This document shows positions 41,130-51,236 of a stretch of DNA of 64,000 nt, piece by piece. A program made the position numbers and the translations under genes. Positions within the stretch are counted from its first letter, which is position 1, and each line of letters begins with the position of its first letter. This stretch comes from Capitulum mitella (taxonomy: Eukaryota; Arthropoda; Thecostraca; Pollicipedomorpha; Pollicipedidae): contig CP099851.1 of NCBI GenBank assembly GCA_030062745.1, forward strand, positions 10,604,393-10,668,392. The letters are read 5' to 3'. The notes below the pieces were generated by a model. The model had not been told where the DNA came from, ran no database searches, and worked only from the letters and a program-made list of their open reading frames with translations.

Positions 41130-41225
41130 GTCTTCGTTTGTGACGTCTTCCCGGTAGGTGGTTTTCGTATGATTTCAGTTCACTTTGAGCTCCTCCCTTA
41201 AGAAAACCCTGGTTGCGCCCCTGCT
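41130..41225. repeat. Family D partial repeat
   Basis: GTGGTTTTCGTATGATTTCA, then CTTAAGAAAACCCTGGTTGC and GCCCCTG. It lies at the right edge of segment 1, where similarity to segment 3 ends. Confidence 0.5.
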
Positions 41226-42180
41226 TTTCGCCTCACTTATGGAGGTAGTCGAGTAATGATAATTTTTATGACGCTTTTTTGTGTCTGATGAGCATATTTC
41301 CATTTGCTCCACTGTCGAGAGGCTCTTATTGCACCAGGGCGGTGCCATAAAGGCATGGTGGTGCAAAAAGGGCATAAGATGATGGCCACTGCTCAGGAGC
41401 AGTAGTGATGAACATATGTGCTCCTATCGTACATAGAGTGCGTGGGTAGAGGAACACACTCTAATCCGCTCCCTTCTTCCTCACCATTCCAAAGGTGGAT
41501 GTAACGGCACCAGAAAAATTTCCCCCAAACGTCGTCTTTGGGAATTTAATGGCCCGAAAGCGACATCCTAAAAAGAGCTGAGCTTTTTGACACCGGTTCG
41601 CTGCTTTTGCTCTATGGCGGCTGGCTTCGGTATCACGAACAGCCTTTCAAGGTCCGAATCCTTTGGCGTTCTTTGGCCTCCTGACGTTCCCTCTACAAAT
41701 GTCTCTGTGATTACCCAGTAATCTCCTTGTTGGCCAATTCATCGGATACACAATCGCCTTGTTTGGCGCCTTGTGCCGGTCCTTCAGTCTCGGTTTGTGG
41801 TGTGGTGCTCAGGATCCATGGACACTTCTGCTTGGTCGGGTGCGAGTGAAACAGCCCTGATTCGGCCTCCATCCCCACCGGCTGTCAGGTCCATCGCATC
41901 ATCCCTTTCTTCATTACCGTTGTCTACAGTAGCCTCTGAGTTGTCAGCAGTCATATGCGTCTCATCGCGAGAAATCCAAATGTTTTCGACATGCTAGAAG
42001 CGGGGGCGTTACTTCGTATACATTTGGTATGGAGCTTTCCATATCAAACAAACCATTGGTATAGAATTCCGTACCAATATCTTGATCCGTTCATGTGTCT
42101 TCTTGTTTAATAGAATAAAATACTGAAAGTACATTATCAATGTCACACTTCAGGGTTCGATAAATTTATTCTTCCATATC
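41226..42180. other. Probable decayed 3' part of pogo-4 and flank
   Basis: No supported gene. A minus-strand frame near 41800-41990 has an acidic stretch (DNSEATVDNGNEERDDAMDL) that could be the linker of the pogo-4 transposase to the right, but no conserved motif confirms it. Confidence 0.3.
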
Positions 42181-42184
42181 AATA

Positions 42185-42640
42185 TCTGTCCCAGTTCTAT
42201 ACCCATGGCTGGAAGTCGTCTTCGGTAAATGGGTTGCGGAACTTGGTCATCAACAGCCTTTTCCGCTGTTAGAACTTCAAGAACGCCATTCCAGTGGGCT
42301 CAGCCACTTCGCACAACGTGATCCTTTGACCTTGGTGGTTGCGCAGCCACTGGTGACATACCTCGAACTGTGCTTGATAAGAGCTGAGGAAGCTCACATC
42401 TATCGATTGCAGCCGACGCTGTGTGTGGGGATTGATGTTTACCATGTGATTGTGGTGCTCACGCAGTAAGTTCCATATTGGAAACAATCTATGCGACGCG
42501 TGATTATCAAGGATTAGTAGCACATTATGGCCCTCACGTGCTCCTGAGAGATGCTGGAAGTGCTCGAGCCATTCCAAGAACGCATTGCGCGTCGTCCAGC
42601 CATTATGAAACAGGGCAGACAGTGCTTGGCGCAACACCAC
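42185..42640 (-). pseudogene. pogo-4: pogo/Tigger-type transposase core fragment
   Basis: The minus-strand frame reads HNGWTTRNAFLEWLEHF, VLLILDNHASHRLFP (second catalytic Asp) and RRLQSIDVSFLSSYQAQFEV (third Asp), then NHQGQRITLCEV and GMAFLKF, where it stops. The continuation NPFTEDDFQPW is in another frame just downstream. The first catalytic motif and N-terminal DNA-binding domains are missing. The spacing matches the other pogo elements, with the Asp pair 35 residues apart. The QPLD motif has become QSID. Broken and inactive. Confidence 0.75.
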
Positions 42641-42799
42641 GTACTAGACCCGGATGTAGCCTTTCTCTCGGAAATGTCATCTGCGCGGGGAGATGAACCC
42701 CTGAAAAGGAAAAGAACACAAAGAAACACGAGTCCGAAAGCTAAACCAGGCAGCAATAATCGTAAAGGAGAGGCAGATGAGCCCTGACGCACCAGTGAA

Positions 42800-43559
42800 G
42801 AGCAACTGCGCCACGCGTGATACCTGAATCAAGTGTGGTGGGGTAAGGAATGGATATGAGATGAGAAGTTGTTACCATGTGTCAGGTGTATTGGGTGCTC
42901 TCACGGCGTTGGTACACACGGCTGCTCATCAGCCGGGTACACGTGCGACTTCTGCCGGCGAGGTTACAAGGACTGAATGATTTTAATCAGCGATGAGTTG
43001 TGCAGATGTTCGGCAATGATCCGCAATAAAGGTTGTTTATTTACAAGCATTCAATTATCGTTAGTGACATGAGCATGACGAGAAAGGAGCGATGGAAAAG
43101 AGACAGCAGAGATGGAAAAGATAGAGGGGGAGACAAAAAGAGTAAATGAGTGATATGGGTTGAAATCACTAGGAACATTAGCAAACCAGTAGGTGTTTAT
43201 CGGTATGTTTATATGAGACAGAGAAGTCTTCACCTTATTCACTTTTTGTTTTGCAGCTGACGATTCTCGTATCAGTTATGAAGAAGAACGCTGACTTGCT
43301 TAATCCTGGGAAAATATTTGATGTGATTTTGGGTTTTTTTACATTTAAAGAGGCCGAAAAAATTCAAGTGCGACACCTGATTTGACAGTATTTCCGTTTT
43401 GTTCCCGTGCGAAGTAACTGAAATACGACAAAATTAGACAGGATTTTAGGCCGCTGCTTCTTCCACCATATCTGAAGTGTCGTGCCGGTATCTGATCAAG
43501 AAGCCCCTCTACTCCCTCGTAGTTTCTGGGGAGTTTTGTTTCAGGCTTAAGGTTTTTGT
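42800..43559. other. Stretch without a gene between pogo-4 and A2
   Basis: An AATAAAGG at about 43024 is the only signal noted. No frame has a recognisable product. Confidence 0.35.
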
Positions 43560-43563
43560 TTAA

Positions 43564-44770
43564 CCCTATTCCCGGCAGGGGGGGCGGAATCCGCCCCCCT
43601 CGGGTTTTTTGCTTGCCAATTCCAGGCTTTTTAACGCAGCTTCACGAAACTTAGTCACTTTTCCTAGCTATTCCTTCTACGCGCCGTGACAAAATTTCAA
43701 AATTCTATTTTGCTCAGGGGCGGAGCCAGGCAACCTTTTTGGGAGGCGCCTCAGGTCGTTTTTGGCCATGTTGAGGGTAAAAGGAAAATGTCTTCCAAAA
43801 AAAGAGTTCTTGAGATAGAACTTAAAACTTTATATGAATGCATAGCTAAATAGCCTGGGCAATGTGCATATGTAATTTTGTTTATCTGAGGTCACTTTAC
43901 AAGGTCAGGTCAAGGTCAAAAGTCAAACTTTGTTTTTTTCGCTATAATTTCGGCGCCGTCCTTTCAAATGCTAAACCCGGAATATACATGACGTAGAAAG
44001 GCGCCCTTTACTTGTGTACCAAGTTTCAGTTTGATATCAGGTCGGGTCACGGAGATATGACCTAAAATGTCAGTGCGCGTACCCTATATCGCAAAAGCCA
44101 AAAAATGATTTTTTTGGAATAGAGTGAATTCAATCAATTAAAAACGTTTACAGATAACATTGAATGCACACGACATCATTCCAGGTGACCCCAAGGTCAC
44201 TGGAGGTCATTTAAGGTCAAAGGTCACAAGTTGATCTGAAGAACGTGTGACAATGACAGTTCCCCTTTTTTATGTCCCTGGCACCGCCTATGCTAACATT
44301 ATACAAACATTGTAATGCGATTTGTACTTTTTTATCATAACATGACTAGCAGAAGCTAAAAAAGTGTTTTGGCCTGTTTTGTTCATTCCGTTATTAGAAA
44401 ACTAATCCCCCTATTTTTGAAACCCTGTGAACGCCCATGAATTTTCTCAACATTTCAAATTTGCATACCTATGGTAAAAGCCCTATCCATCATCTCTCGT
44501 TTCATGCCAGTTTCATCGAAATCGGTCCATAAACAACGGAGTTATAAGAAGTCAAAAAGTGCCCCCCCATTTTGACATTTTTGCCCCCCTGTATCCACAA
44601 ATTTCAAAATTTTGAAAATGTCTTTTTATAAAAATGTAGTTCACGTCACGGCAAATCGAATGCCGTTTGTTGCGATGAAATCGGATAAGTAGTTCTCGAG
44701 ATCTCAGGGGGGGCCGAATCCGCCCCCCTGCCGGGAATCGGCCATACCGTCTAGCCCTCCGGGAATAGGG
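43564..44770 (-). mobile_element. A2: full-length family A element
   Basis: TTAA flanks both sides (43560-43563 and 44771-44774). The ends are CCCTATTCCCGG and CCGGGAATAGGG. At 43577-43600 a near-terminal palindrome GGGGGGCGGAATCCGCCCCC lies just inside one end. The internal array 44194-44226 holds four AGGTCA half-sites, and AAGGTCAGGTCAAGGTCA lies at 43901-43918. No coding frame. It is inverted relative to A1, A3 and A4. Confidence 0.88.
44194..44226 (+). promoter_or_regulatory. Ordered AGGTCA array in A2 (DR4-DR4-DR1)
   Basis: AGGTCA begins at 44194, 44204, 44214 and 44221, giving spacers of 4, 4 and 1 bases, all in one direction. This is the layout of nuclear-receptor direct repeats. The same order is preserved in A3. 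Function is inferred only from the motif. Confidence 0.5.
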
Positions 44771-44876
44771 TTAAGGCTTCAGGTTTTCTTTAGGTTTAGC
44801 CTTGACACCGTAGGCGGCTTGAGACAACCATAAGTGCTCTATAAGTGCAAAATGGAACCTAGCCTTAGCCGGTTAA

Positions 44877-46073
44877 CCCTATTCCCGGAGGGCTAGACGT
44901 TATGGTCGATTCCCGGCAGGGGGGCCATTCGGCCCCCCCTGAGATCTCGAGAACTACTCGTCCGATTTCATCGCAACAAGCGGCAATCGATTTGCCGTGA
45001 CGTGCACTACATTTTTATAAAAAGAAATTTTCAAAATTTTGAAATTTGTGGATACAGGGGGCAAAAATGTCAAAATGGGGGTACTTTTGGACTTTTTATA
45101 ACTCCGTTGTTTATTGACCGATTTCGATGAAACTGGCATGAATCGAGAGATTATAGATAGGGCTTTTACCATGGGTCCGCAAATCTGAAATTTTGAGAAA
45201 ATTCATGGGCGTTCACAGGGTTTCAAAAAAGGACGATTAGTTTTCTAACAAATTAATGAGCAAAAGAGGCCAACACCCTTTTTTGGCTTCTGCTAGTCAT
45301 GTTATACTAAAGAAGTACAAATCGCATTACAATGTTTGTATAATGTTAGCATAGGAGGTGACAGGAACATGAAAAAGCGGGAAATGTCATGGTCACAAGT
45401 TTCTCAGATCAACTTGTGACCTTTGACCTTAAATGACCTCCAGTGACCTTGGGGTCACTTGGAATGATCTCGTGTGCATTTAATGTTATCTGTAAACGTT
45501 TTCAATCATTTGAATTCACTCTATTTCAAAAATTTTATTTTATGGCTATTGCGATATAGGGTATGCGCACTGACATTTTAGGTCATAGCTCCGTGACCCG
45601 ACCTGATATCAAGCTCAAACTTGGTACACAAGTAGAAGGCACCCTTCTACGTCATATATATTCCGGGTTTGGCATTTGAAAAAATGGCGCCGAAATTATT
45701 GCGGATTTTTTGTTGACTTTTGACCTTGACCTGACCTTGTAAAATGACCTCAAATAAACAAAATTACATCTCCACATTCCCCAACTATTTAGCTATACAC
45801 CCATACAAAGATTCAAGTTCTAGCTTTAAAACCCTGTTTTTAGCAGACATTTTCATTTTACCATCAACATGGCCAAAAATGGCATGAGGCGCCTCCCAAA
45901 AACGCTGCCTGGCTCCGCCCCTGAGCAAAATAGAATTTTGAAATCTTGTCACAGCACGTAAAAAGAATAGCTAGGAAAAGTGACCAAGTTTCGTGAAGCT
46001 GCGCTAAAAAGCCTGATATTGGCAAGCAAAAAACCCGAGGGGACGGATTCCCCCCCCCCTGCCGGGAATAGGA
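44877..46073 (+). mobile_element. A3: full-length family A element
   Basis: TTAA at 44873-44876 and 46074-46077. Starts CCCTATTCCCGGAGGGCTAG and ends CCGGGAATAGGA. Very similar to A2 throughout. TGACCT half-sites start at 45417, 45424, 45434 and 45444. It is separated from A2 by about 100 bases and from B1 by 37 bases. No coding frame. Confidence 0.88.
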
Positions 46074-46114
46074 TTAAGGTTATACAAAATGGTACCGAGC
46101 CTTAGCCAGCTTAA

Positions 46115-47206
46115 CCCGTCCCCGACTGCGGGGATGGCAGTTGACTGCCCCCCCTGAGGTTTTTCTGGGATTGCGAGAGAACCAACAAACACAGAGTCAC
46201 GAAACTTTCTGTACCTTTTGCTCCATCAATTTTACATCTCGTGTCAAAATTTTGACCTCAGGTCACCTTAGATGCCTGACCTAGGTCAGGTCAAACAGAC
46301 CTACGTCAAAAAAGTTTAGCGCCCTCTAACTTTTTTCGCAAAACAAAATATCTCAATAAACCTTTCGGGGATTAGTGATCATGATAGATGCAACAAATCT
46401 GCTATCTCAGATTTTTCGGCATTTTCCGGATCATTGACCTAAGGTGAAACCAATTTTTAAGCCATATCGTCGTTTTTCGGAAATTGGCGGAATATTCCAT
46501 CACATTTTTAGTGTGGAGTGAAGCAGACATCTAGTTACCGTCATTGGGCAAAGTATCAGTGACTTCCAGCCATTGACCTGAGGTCAGGTCACGAATAACT
46601 GTAGTGAGCCAAAATGTACCAATGTCAAAATTACGATGAATTACTCAGAATGGGTAGAAAATGGCAGAACTAGCTTGCACAGACGTAATTAATACCAGGA
46701 ACCTCAAAAAGTTTGAAAAAGTAGCATATTTTGCACATAAACGGGCTCTCGCAAATAAAGCTCCGCCAACTTTGTAGATTGGTAACAAATCAATTTTTCC
46801 GAAATTTAAGCATGAGAAACCATCACAAGAAGCACAAAGATCAATAAAATTGACATAGATCGTCTTTTTGGCGAAAATAAATCAACGCTAAAATAAGTTA
46901 CCGTCAATTTGGTACCGCATACGGCAGCGGCGCACACCGACAGCTGGCGGGAGAATTACCGTATCTTTAACTCAACGTTTCTCGGTCTCATGCAGTCGGC
47001 TATGAGAGAACATATATAGGGCGTAAATTGGCTTACATATTATCTAAAACTAAAAATGACACCAGTTTCGAGCTCTGCTCGCCACAGGCTTTCCAACCGG
47101 TATGCTTATTTTTATCGTGCGACCAACCGTTCGTGAGTTAGAGGGGGCTTGTCAAGTGCCCCCCCCAGTCGCCCATGTTCGAAACGGACCGACGGTTGTG
47201 CGCGGG
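46115..47206 (+). mobile_element. B1: TTAA-flanked non-autonomous element, family B
   Basis: TTAA at 46111-46114 and 47207-47210; ends CCCGTCCCCGAC and GTGCGCGGG. It has an inner palindrome-like GGCAGTTGACTGCCCCCC near the left end. Contains TGACCTAGGTCA (46277-46288) and TGACCTGAGGTCA followed by GGTCA (46574-46591). No transposase. The right flank is the edge of segment 2, so it lies at a rearrangement or insertion boundary. Confidence 0.85.
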
Positions 47207-47224
47207 TTAAGCGGTCGCATGGAT

Positions 47225-47530
47225 ACCTTTGCCATGTTGGGGTCCCTCTTGCAGTACCAGGGGTCCTTCGGGAGTTTCAGGTGTCCTGCTATCCATCTAA
47301 GGGACTATCGTGCCGTCTGATGGTCCCGCTGACTCCCCCGGAGCCCCTCGACTGCATCGGGAACCTTCGAATTTTCACACATGTCCGTGAAACCCACTCG
47401 GGGCCTCTGTGCCGTCTTAGGGACTCAGTCCTCATCTTGACTGTCTCAGTGGTCCTGTGACCCCTCTGGCGGTCTCAGAGGCACTTTGTCGCTTTGGAGA
47501 AATGATGTAATTTCAGGGATCTTTGGAAAC
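47225..47530. repeat. Minisatellite-like block C, segment 2 (short)
   Basis: Inverse counterpart of 40190-40600. It retains only about 300 bases because B1 cuts it off. Confidence 0.65.
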
Positions 47531-49180
47531 TCCGGCGACCGTTCTATGTGTCTCAGCACCAGTGGCCCGCCGGGCTACATCAAGAACTCGCCACGTTTAC
47601 GCAGAGTGTGAGATGGTAAATCTCATACGTGGCGCCTCTGGGCCCTTTTTGAGTCTGGTGAAGCCCTTTCTCAGGCCTCGGGAGGGAAGTGGGACGATCG
47701 GCATATGTTCATATATTCATGTGTTCGTGACAGAACATATGTTCTTCATATTTGAAATGTCGGCGTCCAGCTGTGGGACCTGCTTCGTGGGACGCCACGA
47801 GCTTTGTTCTTCCCACAGGAATAACAAAGCTCATTTGTAAAAAAACAAGAATGTTTTCGTCTCTTCCGGCAGTAACGCGTTTTTTGGGGGGAGGGGATAA
47901 TATTCTTGTAACATCCTTGTTTTTTGGGGGGAGGGGATAATATTCTCGAGCATAATGTATGAATGATTTGGATTTACGTAGGGTATGGTCCGTTTGGATT
48001 TGGATTTACGTAGGGTATGGTCCCCAAAAGTATATAAAACCATGACACATTAGCATTAGAGTTCATGCTGGGTCACAAGCATCATGACAGATTGATTTCA
48101 ATAACTGGGTGTTTGAGGTTCACCAAATGCAACGTGGTGTCATGTCAGATCACGTGATAGGTAAATGCTAAAACGAAGTGAAATACATATAACATTACCT
48201 GGTAAAGATCGTTCACTAGCAGCACAGAGCAATCATTGTTCCTAGTCGGAAAAATGATTCTTCTGAACTGGTTTTACCTTGGCCCGATAACGAGAACACA
48301 GCGCAGATTTGATTGTTACGAGATGCCATTTGAGTTTTGTGCTTGACGCAGTAAAGAATCCCGGAGAGTGATTGTTGCTCTTTGTCAGAGACAGTAGTGC
48401 AGCCTTATCTGACCTGAACTTTACTGACTTTAACTGGATGACAAGTAGGTAATGCAAAAATGATCATCGGATTGTTTCACGTCCGTCTGTCTTATCACGT
48501 GTGCCAAAACAGCTGCGAGTAAAATCAATCTTTGGCATGTAAAGTAAGAACAATATTCCACTTGACCTAGGCTGACCTTAAACCGACATTTTTTTGGAAT
48601 TTTGGCATGCTTCTAATGCAGAAGACCGTAAGGTTTTCTTTGATGTCCAGTTGAAGGCTTTAGGGCCAGTATTGCCGACGATATTATGTACAGACTACTT
48701 TCCCTGTGACATCATCAGTCAATACATAGTCAGAGCTGACATAGAAAGTTCTGAATCACAAGGTTCAGGGCTATCGGCTAGTGGTAGACCGATTCAGATC
48801 CGATGGTTTGATCCAGTGGCGCAGTCAGCATTTTCTTATGGGGGGAAGCTCAGTTTGAACTGAAATCATACGAAAACCGCCTGCCGGAAAGACGATGTGC
48901 AATGGTTTTCACAAAAATGTCTGTCTAGGGGCGGGGGACGAACCCTCCCGAGCCCCTTCCCAGGCTGCATCTGTGGTTAAGTCCTGAGATAACAGAGGGT
49001 GCCCTTTTTGACAGGTCCCCAGGAGGTCGCGGATACCAAACTTCGCCAGGCGTATTAATTCCGGATTAATTCCGTTTTGCTCGTGTCATGTTCCGGTCCC
49101 GTTCTCCGTTCACAGTTCCGTGATCTGCGGTCGCCACGAAGCCACTCCCCTTGCCGAACACAAGGCCGACCCGGCCACCT
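47531..49180. other. Segment 2 upstream DNA without a gene
   Basis: Inverse of segment 1 upstream DNA. A local duplication TTTTTTGGGGGGAGGGGATA occurs at 47880 and 47919, and TTTGGATTTACGTAGGGTAT at 47968 and 48000. CRE variant TGACATCA at 48707-48714. No frame is conserved among segments. Confidence 0.5.
48815..48930. repeat. Family D short repeat, segment 2
   Basis: Begins CCAGTGGCGCAGTCAGCATT, then GGGGGGAAGCTCAG, GAAATCATACGAAAACCGCC and a CAATGG...AAAATG end. It is the inverse of the segment 1 copy. Confidence 0.55.
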
Positions 49181-49186
49181 TATAAG
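49181..49186 (+). promoter_or_regulatory. TATA box of copy 2
   Basis: TATAAG in ACCTTATAAGCGGCC, 65 bases before the ATG. A CCAGTC about 20 bases downstream is an initiator-like candidate start site. Confidence 0.8.
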
Positions 49187-49245
49187 CGGCCTGCCGTCTC
49201 CAGTCGGCACCACTGCTCCAACAGCCGGAGAAACGCACAGCAGAG

Positions 49246-49975
49246 ATGAACGCCAAGCTGGTGGTAAGTGAGATACCCGGACCGCCATGACCGGCTCACC
49301 GATGATTTTCTGCTAGTCACCGGTAGGCCCAGATGAGTCATCGGTCGCGGTTGGCTGTTTGCTCGGGAAAGAGTTAATCCGTGGAGTCGGAAGACTCATG
49401 CCGAGGTTTCGCTCTTCCATCCAACCATGCTCTGACTGACGACCGTACCGCATAGAAAATGGCCCATCAAACCTTGTTATACCCATTCCTGTGTGTTATG
49501 TCCTTCGTAATGACGTACACATCAGGCGGACCGAAATTCATTGTGATAAATTTCGTTTTGATTCCAGCTGATCCTCTTCTCGGCCCTGGTGGCTGTCGTC
49601 TCGGCTACCGGCTACCGGCACGGCTACAGCAGCTACGGAGGATACGGCCACGGCCACGGCGGCTACGGCCCCGCCCGCTATGGCCGTTCTCTGAGATACG
49701 GCTATGGTGGCGGATACGGCCACAGCCACGGCGGCTACGGCCACGGCAGCTACGGCCACGCCCGCTACGGCCGTTCTCTGAGATACGGCTACAGTCACGG
49801 ATACGGCCATAGTCACGGCGGCTACGGCCACGGCAGCTACGGCCACGCTCGTTACGGCCGTTCTCTGGGGTACGGTTACGCCCACAATGCTTACGCCTAT
49901 CACCCGTACGGCGCCGTCAGCCGTTCCGTGTACAACTCGTACCCGTCCCATTACGGCTACGGCTACCATCATTAG
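49246..49975 (+). CDS. Secreted Gly/Tyr/His-rich protein, copy 2 (141 aa, two exons)
   Basis: Exon 1 is 49246-49263 (MNAKLV), donor GTAAGT at 49264. The intron runs to TTCCAG at 49567, phase 0. Exon 2 is 49568-49975. Signal peptide MNAKLVLILFSALVAVVSA. The mature chain has a head (TGYRHGYSSYGGYG), repeats built from GYGHSHGGYGHGSYGHARYG and RSLRYGY, then AHNAYAYHPYGAVSRSV and a HYGYGYHH end. It is rich in Gly, Tyr, His and Arg with no Cys, like unstructured extracellular matrix or cuticle proteins. It is probably secreted by epithelium. The reading frame, promoter and splice sites are intact. Copy 3 is nearly identical, and the tandem repeats make unequal exchange likely. Confidence 0.9.
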
Positions 49976-50232
49976 AGCCCATCCGCTGTCAAAAATGCTC
50001 GTCGTTTCTTTTAAGCCGCTCGCAGCCTGGTAAAGCAGCACTGTACGAGTTTGTCTCTTGCAGGAGAAAATTCTCACTTCGTTTGCCGTTGCAGCTGAAA
50101 ATACATATCTTACATTCTACGTTTGATTGATTTCATAGGAGGGTTATACCTGGTTGCGGTTGATCGGGTACCTACATAGCTGAAGTCGGCCATCCACATG
50201 AAGTCACAATCCACAAGCATTGCGTGATTTTT

Positions 50233-50472
50233 TTACCATGACGAGAGAAATTGATCCAGTGTTGTCATCCGCTTGACGTCCGTGATATTACCATGATCCG
50301 TGATTAGGCATCTCACAATGTGAGAGGCTGGTTCTCCACGTTCATGGAAGACGGATACGAATCGCCCCGGCGCGAAGTGTTTGGCCGGCGAGTCAGCTGA
50401 CACCTGGTTGTTAGGCACGTTACGGACCAACAGCGGACACTGACCATCAGCGCCGCCCTGGTGGCGAAACAT
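50233..50472 (-). CDS. Small conserved ORF, intact copy (79 aa), function unknown
   Basis: Frame MFRHQGGADGQCPLLVRNVP... through APGRFVSVFHERGEPASHIV to MTTLDQFLSSW. It is tail-to-tail with copy 2, 258 bases between the stops. I recognise no domain; there is no signal peptide or Cys motif. Segments 1 and 3 carry the same sequence but lack one C and so stop at SHIVRC. It may be the last exon of a captured gene or a transposon fragment carried along in the duplication. Confidence 0.4.
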   Translation of the reverse strand: MFRHQGGADGQCPLLVRNVPNNQVSADSPAKHFAPGRFVSVFHERGEPASHIVRCLITDHGNITDVKRMTTLDQFLSSW

Positions 50473-50479
50473 GGGAGCT

Positions 50480-51232
50480 CTATGATAAAATCTTGATAAA
50501 GAAAATCTGGTATCCTAAAAGTAGCGATCATGCAAATCAGGTTCTGAAACAAAAAAAAAACTCTATCAGCAGAAGTAATCACATGATGGATTCGTGATGG
50601 TACGATCATCCATGGTACTGAATAACAAAGCTGCGCTGGAAAGAAATCGAAGTCCAGGAGCAAAATCGGCACATTTGCGTGATATAAGACACAATGTTAC
50701 CTATTATATGAAATTACAAACTTCCCAGTGGGAGAAAAATTTGATGTTGACGTTGAGGTCTTACAAGCATTGTTTTATGGCGGGAACTTGATGCCGCGAG
50801 AAAAACTCATCTAGGATGGAAATCGCGACGAAATCCAAAATTGGAAAGACAGCAGAACATGAGCATCTCTTTGGCCTGAAAGGCGAAATCTCATTCTCCT
50901 ACGGACATTACGGTACTACCAGAAAAGATCCGCCTCCGAAGAAAACTGGCACGGAATCCAAAATTGGCACAATACTGCAGCACACGATGCGAGATCACGT
51001 GAGGCCACAGGTTTGTTGGTACCCTCCAGTTTCGATGCGTAGGACATCTGAAAATTATACATGTTACAGCGGCACTTGTACTTGCACGTTATAGCCACAA
51101 ATGTGGCTCTGCATAAGTGTGCTTGTCCAAGAATAAAACATCAAAGACATAGAAGGTTAAAATGCAGTTACGTCATACAACAGTCAGGCATACAGTCGTC
51201 ATTGATTACAAAGACGCAACATGAGCTTCGTT
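50480..51232. other. Segment 2 right part without a gene
   Basis: Shared with segments 1 and 3 (for example GGAAAGACAGCAGAACATGA and CCACAGGTTTGTTGGTACC). No conserved frame among the copies. Confidence 0.45.
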
Positions 51233-51236
51233 TTAA

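Larger units (their letters stand above)
36581..41135. repeat. Segment 1 of a three-copy segmental duplication
   Basis: In order: AAGCTAAGCTCATG at the left edge, a small broken ORF (37341), the Gly/Tyr/His-rich gene on the minus strand, its promoter, a short family D repeat, TGACGTCA and a degenerate minisatellite block. The same order appears inverted in segment 2 (47211-51232) and direct in segment 3 (56880-63060). Confidence 0.85.
47211..51232. repeat. Segment 2 of the three-copy duplication, inverted
   Basis: Same content as segment 1 in reverse order: minisatellite block C, TGACATCA, family D repeat, promoter, Gly/Tyr/His-rich gene (plus strand), small ORF (minus strand), then CATGAGCTTCG at the right edge. 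B1 and B2 bound it at TTAA sites. Homology to segment 3 resumes beyond the B2-A4 pair at 53637. Confidence 0.85.

Noticed and set aside
41640-41665. GGTCCGAATCC like a tRNA B box
   Set aside because: No matching A box at the right distance and no cloverleaf could be drawn.
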